Assembly: GCA_029204225.1 (NCBI GenBank)
Contig: CM055092.1
Span: 17,479,921-17,543,920, forward strand
Source of the DNA: Diphasiastrum complanatum
Taxonomy: Eukaryota; Streptophyta; Lycopodiopsida; Lycopodiales; Lycopodiaceae
Reading direction: 5' to 3'
DNA length: 64,000 nt
Below are positions 36,801 through 45,400 of this stretch, in pieces (position 1 is the first letter of the stretch; every line of letters begins with the position of its first letter). A model generated the notes under the pieces. That model saw only the letters and a list, made by a program, of their open reading frames with translations. It had not been told where the DNA came from and did no database searches. The position numbers and the translations under genes were made by a program.

Positions 36801-39358
36801 AGACAAGTGTTCTATTTAAGGCCATGTTTTTTTACTTGGTTCTTGTGCTATATTATGGAAGAGTAAGAGACAACCCATGGTTGCATAGACTTCTATCGCA
36901 GTTGATATAATTCTGCGAAAAGCATGTATGTGAAAGTGTATGGTTACAAAGGTAATTTGAGGAGCTCATGATTTCTCAAGATGTGGCAACAACAATCTAT
37001 TGTGACGACAAAAGCTACATCCAGATTTCAAAAAATCCATGTTGCATACTTGCAGTAAACGCATTGAAACATATACTCCAATTTATTTGTGATAAAATTC
37101 AATCAGAAGAATTGGAAGTGATTGTTCTACCAATGAACAAGTGGCCAAAATCTTGACAAAACCTTTAACAAAGGAAGATTTCAATATTTCCAACCTATTA
37201 TTGGTGTTTATGAAAATAAACTTATCATTAAGGTGAAGTATTAGAAAAAAAAATGCTAAGTTCATTGTCCTTAATGAGGCCTTTGTAAGGGTAAATAACA
37301 AGCAGAGCTAACTAGTATATGGTAGATTCATTTTTATACGTTTTGGTGCTCACAAATTAAATGATGGTTGATGGTCCTGATCAGTAAACGCCAGACTCAA
37401 ATGGTGCAACGTCACCCCTACATCACTTTGGCGTTGGTTTTCATTTTCAATATGAGAGTGAAGATTGTAGCGGCAGTTGGTGTGTCTCTCTTACACCTCC
37501 TCTTCTCTAAGAATTAATTAATTGTGAACAATAATTGCTTGCAATAGATGGTAAGATTTTAGATGAGACACAGCAGTCTCGTGTCTGACAACCTTATTCA
37601 AATTTCACCAAAGGCAATCTCAGCATGCAGACTTTGTGATGTAAGAAGAAGCTTTAGCACTGCGCAACACTAAACTCAAAGATCACGAAAGGCTATAGAA
37701 TCCTACCTATGACAATGCGACAGAAAGGTTTCATGCACATCAAAAGCGGAACTAGCTAGCATTTATTAAAACTAAAAACAGAAAGAGAATGACCCATAGA
37801 TATAGATGCCACATCAGCACCATTATCAAATTGGATAAAACTAAATTTCATAAGTAGCACAAACTGAACTCAGAATAATGATAATGGGATGATCTTAATT
37901 ATGAAATGCAACGTGGAAAGTCAAATAAAGGACAAACTCTATTCATCATTGTCGCAAAGGTAAATCTTTTGTGAAAGTACTCAAATGTGATTCAAAAGAA
38001 AAAATTATACTCAACGGCAAATAGAGATCTATCATTCTATCTCGAAACCAATGGATACAGAGTTTGTAAACTACCTCTGATTCTGTCAAGTCCCGTCTGA
38101 AGAAAATTAGCATTGACTTCTTTCAGTACTACAGGAATATTGCTAAGAACAAGTGCTGTTGCTATGCCAGAGCCCATAAACCCTCCTCCTATAACTGCAA
38201 CTTTCTTCACAGGCGTTGGCTTTAGGTTTAAGTCAGTGACACCAGGTATCTGCCAGAAAGTAAAAGTATAACAAGAAAGAAGTCAAGTCCATAACCACAC
38301 ACAAATATCTCGAGAATGTTACATTTGCTTGCTACAAATTCAGTAAAATCGTGAATCTTTGAATACACGTCGAGAGTGCACCCTAGGGATTAAGGTCAAC
38401 TGCCAAAAGAAGCTAGTAATCAAAAACAACACAATTAAGACAACGGTGGACTGAATGATGTCAGAAAGAAAAAACATTACCTTCGATGTAGCACGCTGAG
38501 CAAAGAAGATGTGGACAAGAGCTTTTGCTGTATCAGAGAAAAGTGCTTCCAGAAATACCTTTTCCTCCTGAATATAAACCAAAAAGAGCAGAGCATATGC
38601 AATCTACTGTTATGAATTGCACCAAACAAGAAAAAGCATGGAACAAGTTTGAGACCGTGTAAAAGTCGGCAAAAAGGCCTGCTTCTATCCATTTGGATAT
38701 TAAAACCAGCAATACTCCATGTAAACGGTGACCCAAGCTTCACAATAGAGGACTCTAATAACTATAATTAGGTTAGACAAACATTTCTAGTTCCTCAAAA
38801 CTGAAAACACACAATCAATAAGAACACTAATCTTACTGAAAACAACATTCAGATAATGCAAACTTGACCAACAAAGTTACATGATGAGTATCCTGGAAAA
38901 CTGCATTTGCATGGGGATAACATCTGTAAGGCAATGCTCCAATAGCTGATTCTATTGGTACTTTTTGCAGCAAAACACACTGTGAGGTGCAAGAAAAATG
39001 TGCATACAAAATGATTGAAAAATGAACACCTTACCTTTAGCACACCAGCATAACCCCCATTGGTCACCCCTTCCTCAATTGCATCAAGGCAAGCGTGGGG
39101 GTGAGGTAAGTGAGCAGCTGTTTTCTGAGCTTGAGCTCTGGCAAACTTTATGATCTCACGAGCTTCTCCAAGAGGTTCTAGCTTATCTGTTCTATAAAGA
39201 GTAGACAACCATGGCTTACGATGATCTGCAATTTCTAAAGCGAGCTTACGAGCTGTGCTCAAAAGCTCATTGGAGGGCACGAGAACGTCTACAAGCCCTA
39301 GCTCCTTCCCCTCTTCAGAAGAGATTGATTTGGACAACTGAGCACAACAAAAAATGAG

Positions 39359-39440
<82 letters not shown>

Positions 39441-42400
39441 CTCAGCAGGGACACCCACACTCATTGTACCACCTCTCATACTTCACGCTTCAATGCTTAC
39501 ATGAAGGGCTAAGTTGTTATTTTCATACATGTCAGAAATTCATATCACTAACTTAGAATGTGGCAGAGCATTGGATAAGGATATAGTGAACAACTTGAAT
39601 TCCCTGGCAATATAGACCAAGAAAAACAGTTGTCTCCAAAAACATCTAACTTGAAATCAACTTCAAGAGTGTGAAGGACACCTTACCAGCATCATTTCAA
39701 TTGCTTTTGTCAGGCCTACTAACCGTGGCAGTCTCTGTGTGCCTGAGAGAAAGTGTCACAGACACTTAATGGATTAAAGAGTTTGGAACATATGTGACAT
39801 ATGCCACTGATAGCTGAGCATGAACTTGATATAATCATGAAGAAAGCAGGAATGTTCCAAAAGCATGCAAATCAGAATGGCCTGTTTCAACAAGGTGCAG
39901 TAAAAACGTCCTATATTATCTTCTGTATTTGCACAATTTTAAACATGTGTGCTCGTAAGTGTCATCATGTGCTAATATGTATGCGTGAGAGCAAGAATAA
40001 AATCCATTGTTGTGACAGACCTTCATGACAACTCTACATCCATGCACTTCAAGCTATCGAGTACATGAACCTAACAAAGCAAACTGTAGAAAATTCATAG
40101 GTACATAATGTCAAAACATGTAAAGAACTTCCAAAAGAGGACAGACAGGTGCAGAGTCAGTAGCACATGTCCCCAAGATACTAAACTAAACTAGCTTGGT
40201 AATACGATCTTTATAAGAAATATTCAGAAAGCATACCACCAAACCCTGGAATGATTCCAAGCTGAAGCTCAGGTAACCCTAGCTGAGCTTTTGGAGCAGC
40301 AACTCTACCATGACAACTCTGCATGCCATCAAACCCAAAAGACCTCAAAAATAAATGTTACTTCCAAGGAACTAAAACCTTTACACCACTTACATTCACA
40401 TGTAGGCCTGTCATTACCTAGTACTATACGTAAATGATAGAAGAAAGGCAATAACAAAATAAATCACAAAGGGGGACCTATAATGATGTTGTAAGAGCTA
40501 CCAAACTGAAATCCTCATTTATGACAAAAAATACCATTGCGAGCTCTAGACCACCTCCCAATGCAAGACCTTCAATGGCTGCCACTGATGGCTTTATTGC
40601 ATCTAAATCACCGAGAGTGTATCAGATATACAATGCATACACATAAAAACTGAAATTCCCACTAATAGTCCCTTATTGCAATGTTTAGAACCTAAACACT
40701 CGATAATCAACTTTCTCTACTATTGGAGTTGAGGTTTCTAAAATGCAGTACCTTCTATTGTCTTACTCATAAGATCCACGGAAACACGACCACCCAAAGC
40801 TGAAATATTTTCTGTTGGGCATTCCCATATTTGCAAAACATTTTAGTATACTCAACATCATCCACTTCTTATTAGCAACACATCCAAAGTCAAATGGGCT
40901 TTGTCAAATTGCAACATAGCAAAACTCAACAAGCATGTTGACAAAGAAACTAAACGATCAAAAGTTGAAACTTTGCAAAACAAAAAAACCTTAATCAGCA
41001 AAAACACAGGCCTTGTGCATAAAAGCTCACCATTTTTTTGTATATCTTGGATTGAATTGATATCAAACCCCCCAGAAAATTTTCCTCCTGCACCTGTTGC
41101 GAATTACGCGTACCAAGTCTCAAGCTTTAAGCTGATCTCTACTAACAGCATAACCAAAACTAAGAGAGGCAAAAAGTCTACATTTTATCTATTTGTGAAA
41201 TTACAATATATCCAATTTCACAAATTTATATAGAGAAGTTAGTGATGTCATAAGGTAAAGCTTAGAAACAATACACGAGCAATTCAAAAAGTCAAAGGAT
41301 CTAAGTCAAAACAATAATATAAAATTCAATACACAAAAAATCTTAGCCAAACAGCATTGCTTATGACTCATCAGTACCCAAGCATAAGTTGCTAACTGCT
41401 AGATTCTCTTGGGTAGTCCGAGTGTTGACTAAGAAGCAAAAGACAACTAGTAAGAAGAAAGCAAAAATAATAATACTGATAAGAATTCAAATACAGTGCA
41501 ATTCAAAATTTAAAATTTATAAATTCATAAATCTAATTAAAAATAAAATAAAAATATAAAATAAAATAAATAAGAACAAGGATCATAATATGTATACGAG
41601 TTACTGAAACAAAAACAAAATACTAGAAACAAAGCGGGCTCCTTAGCTCCCCACTAATCTGGACTCCATTATTAATCATCTTAAACATACCATAAGTTGA
41701 AATACCAAAGATAAAACCAAAAGAATCTAAAATAGTTCGAACTTTTCTCATGATTTTCTTAAATAAGTAACCCTTATGGAGTAACGAAATGATTAGATTG
41801 CTTGACTAGTCTACAAAAGCATCTCTACTAGTTCAAAGACGAGAAACGTGTAGAAGTGAGAAGTGATCACTCCATATTTACAGAATTTGATATATTTGAA
41901 AAAAAAATTATATTCTAGCTATGGCCTTTTATCAAAAATATCAACCACTAAACCTGACCTAGCCTGGCTTATATAAAGGTCTAAAAAATTGCAACTATCA
42001 TCACTACTTGTACAATTAAGCTCACATGAGTCTTTAGGATAGATTCCTCCACCAAAACGTTAGGTCTTTATATAGAAAACTACCAAAATTAGGAAGATCA
42101 AGAGCAAATAAGTCATCAATATATCTTCTAACATGAGTTAATTTATGCAATAAGATGGGACAAGTACCACAAGAAACTAATCTTTGTATAAATTCAAATT
42201 CATAAAAGCAAAGATAAATGTTAGCTAGATGAACAGCACAATTAGTATAACACCCATGGGAATACGTATCGTTTGTTGAAAAAGCGAATCACCTAGAGAA
42301 ATATGCAAGTTATCCAAGAGAAAGTGCAGCCAAAGAACAAACATCTTCAACATCAACTATTTTAGTAAATCTTTTCTTCTTTGAATCGACATCTTGATTT

Positions 42401-45400
42401 TTGTTCTTAAGCCAACAGAAAGCACTCTTTTCAACTTTTAAAGCTTTGCATCGAGTGTCCTTTAGTTTATTGCTAAAAACATCTCAAATTAGCTTGTTAA
42501 CACGAAACTTCAAATCATTCAAATTGATTTTAGTGTAAAGTGTTGTGAAGTCATACGTTTGAAGAAGCATAGGTTGGGTTTTTTCTTCTAAAGCACAAGA
42601 GGAGTCGAAAAACTTTGTTACTTCTATAATACCTACAAAATCGTTTAAAATCCAACTACAACTAACACGAACATTTGCATCCTTAAGTAAGTTTATCCAA
42701 AGCTCATTAATAGAAGGAAGCAACACTTTGAAGCAATTACTTAAAAACTTAGAAAGGTCAGTCAGCGTAGTTTTATAGGCTGCTGCAATAAAGCTAGGCC
42801 TTTTAGGAACTTTATGAAATTTCCATGCAGTACAAAGAAATGGAAGATTTGGCTAACAATTAAAGTTATAAGAATGACAAAAATCTTGATGATATTTTAT
42901 TACACTCATATTTGAAAGAGAACAAGTGTTATATGTTTCCCATGGAGAATGGACTCCATTCAATATCAATTCCAAATAGAATTTCTTGCAAACAAATACA
43001 AAATTGTTTGAGCATTTAACCACATACGAAATGAAAAAACATCTATGAAACTTATGAAGGAGAACTTCCTCCTCATTAGAAAATGAAGTATGAGTATTAG
43101 AAGATGAGACTTTTATCAAACTCAAAGTTACATAATTTAGAACTTTAGCTTTCCACTCTGATAACAAACCATGGACTCCAAAAGATTCTTCAATATGGTA
43201 AATGAACTTATTAATACTCGTAGTTATAGATTTTAACAAGCAGGACAAAAATTAGTGCCTTTAGAAAAGGACTCTTTCAAAAATGATGAGGGAAGGATTG
43301 ATATATCTACGGCAACAATATGAACTAAAGAAGGATCACAAAACTTTGAATAAAGGGAGTCACCACAAGAACAAGGGTTATTATGGATAGAAAACTTTTT
43401 CTTTTCTGAAAGATTCCGATTAATACCAGCATAATTAAGGCTTTTTGTCCTATAGTTTAACATTTTTCCAAGCAACCGCTGGACGATTCCAAATTTTCTT
43501 CACACGAGGAGGAAGAAGCTTCATAACTTCAGGCTTCCTAAGAATATAGCTCAAACTGATATTGTCAACATCAGGCGAAGTAAAAATTGTGATGAGTAGA
43601 TCTTTACTAGAGGTAAAACATTTTATTTTTAACATTAGCTTTGGAATTTATAAAGCGACTTAAAAAAGTTTTAAGTTGATAAAAGTGAGAATGTGAAATA
43701 CCCAAAATCTTGACAAGACATATTATCTAAAGTATAGAGCAACCGAATCAAGTTCTTAGGATTGTATCTATTAAACATATCGAAGGAAAACTTACCCAAA
43801 GACATAACACAATCCAAATAAAGAAACATCCATATGTAATCAGTAACGTTCTAGAGACAACATCATTACTAGGGGGCAAAAAGTTAGGAGTACTAAAAGT
43901 AGGACGAGGAGAAGGAAGGGGAGGAGAAGGTGTGATGAAAGCTTGATGAATGCAGCAATCTGGAGGAGGGGGTAGATGTTGTGATATAGGTTTCCAAACA
44001 TTCAAATAATTGCGAACATAAGGTGTAATGTTTTTAGGTTTAAAATGGGTTCTCCACAACATGGAAGTTTTTTTGGCAAAGTTTCTACTCTTTCATAACT
44101 TGGACTTACCCTCAAGATTATAACCTCTAGGGAAAAAGGACTGAAGAGTTCTCACCCAAAAAAGTTCACGAAGCCACCTACCTTGAAAAACTCTTTAGAT
44201 TAGAAAAGTTTCCAGCAATATGCTCAATGGGAAAGACTCAAGAAGACTCAAAACCACATTTGGCCATAGCAGTATACAAAGGTTTTTACTCTTCTTTAGG
44301 AAACTTAGAGCTATGTACTCTTCTAGCTTCTCAAACATGTTCTTGAAAACATACAAAAGCATACCGAAAAGTTCGGCCAACATATACCATACTACTACTT
44401 TGTATGTTCTAAATGACATGGATTACTTGGGCGGTATGGATTGGGCTAAGAGGTATAGAGGTATGCACATGTATTTCTATAAGATGTCTAAGATGTCTAA
44501 GGCGATTCAAAATTTTAATATGGTTATTTGTATAATGAGTACTAACAAGCAAAGACTTAAAAATAGACCATTTATTAGGACCTTCTCCAAAATTATGAAG
44601 TTTATTCAAATTACATCTGGACAAAAAGTTCAACCTTTCTCTATGATTTGTACCGCTTCTACTAGCAAAACAAAGGGGTAAAGGGATGGAAGAGCAAACC
44701 TCTAAAGTGTTGATAGTAGAAGACCCATAGATTATATTTTGAGTAGTTAGGCAATTGTTTAAGACCGGGCCCTCCTAAAGGCTATTGGGCCGATAAAACG
44801 TCACCCACAAGACTCCCAATCCGGATAGAGCTCCAAGAAGACAATGGGGAAGTGCAATGGACGAAACCAACCCAAAACTAGATCTCCTCTAATCTAGCCC
44901 CCGAGCACTAGAGAATCTGGCAAATCACAAAGATAGGAAGCACTTACCTCAAGGAGAGTGGAGGAAGAAGGGAGACAATGACGAAGGAGAAGAATAAAGA
45001 ATGACAAAGAAGAAGACCAGAGAACAAGAAAGAAGCAAAAAAATGATGAAGAAGAAACCCCAACTCTCATTTGAATCAACTAGAAGAAAATAGAAGAGGA
45101 AAAAGAAGACAATCTTCCAGGGTCTGAAAAATGGTGATGAAAATACATGAAAAATGTCTAAAAGTGATGTACATATTAGATTAGCAATAAAAAATACCTA
45201 AAACATCACAGATCTAAATTGAAAGAATAAGAATCTCAAGATCAAGCATTCGTAAATACAATCAACCAAAAAATAAGAAAAAATGAGATGAAGTTTCCAA
45301 AGATGGAATTCCAACAACCCAAAGATATAACTTGCTCTAAAAATATAAGTGTTGATGCTCCGATTGCAACCCGAAAGCAAATCTCTAGGCTAGGGACCTA

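Larger units (their letters stand above)
41640..44640 (-). mobile_element. Penelope-like retroelement with GIY-YIG region upstream of the RT, in MFP intron 2
   Basis: Reading down the minus strand: a GIY-YIG nuclease-like region (44470-44100), a Pro-rich linker (about 43980-43880), the N-terminal domain of Penelope-like RTs ([42 protein letters not shown]), then RT with motif [11 protein letters not shown] (42555 downward), YIDD (42123-42112), [17 protein letters not shown] plus FLDLYI, and [19 protein letters not shown] and IYP-FLDL are hallmarks of Penelope-like elements, not LTR elements or LINEs. Stops and frameshifts throughout show it is dead. It lies in the same orientation as the gene. 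Confidence 0.88.

Noticed and set aside
38849-39460. A continuous 203-codon minus-strand ORF starting in Glu-Arg repeats
   Set aside because: It is MFP exon 8 extended by chance through the TC array upstream and intron 8 downstream. The splice sites at 39337 and 39035 define the real exon.
43379-44062. Pro-rich minus-strand ORF as a possible independent gene
   Set aside because: It sits between the nuclease and RT parts of the Penelope-like element and is best explained as its linker.
44220-44681. 153-codon plus-strand ORF
   Set aside because: It lies antisense to the GIY-YIG region of the Penelope-like element, whose minus-strand motifs are far more convincing.
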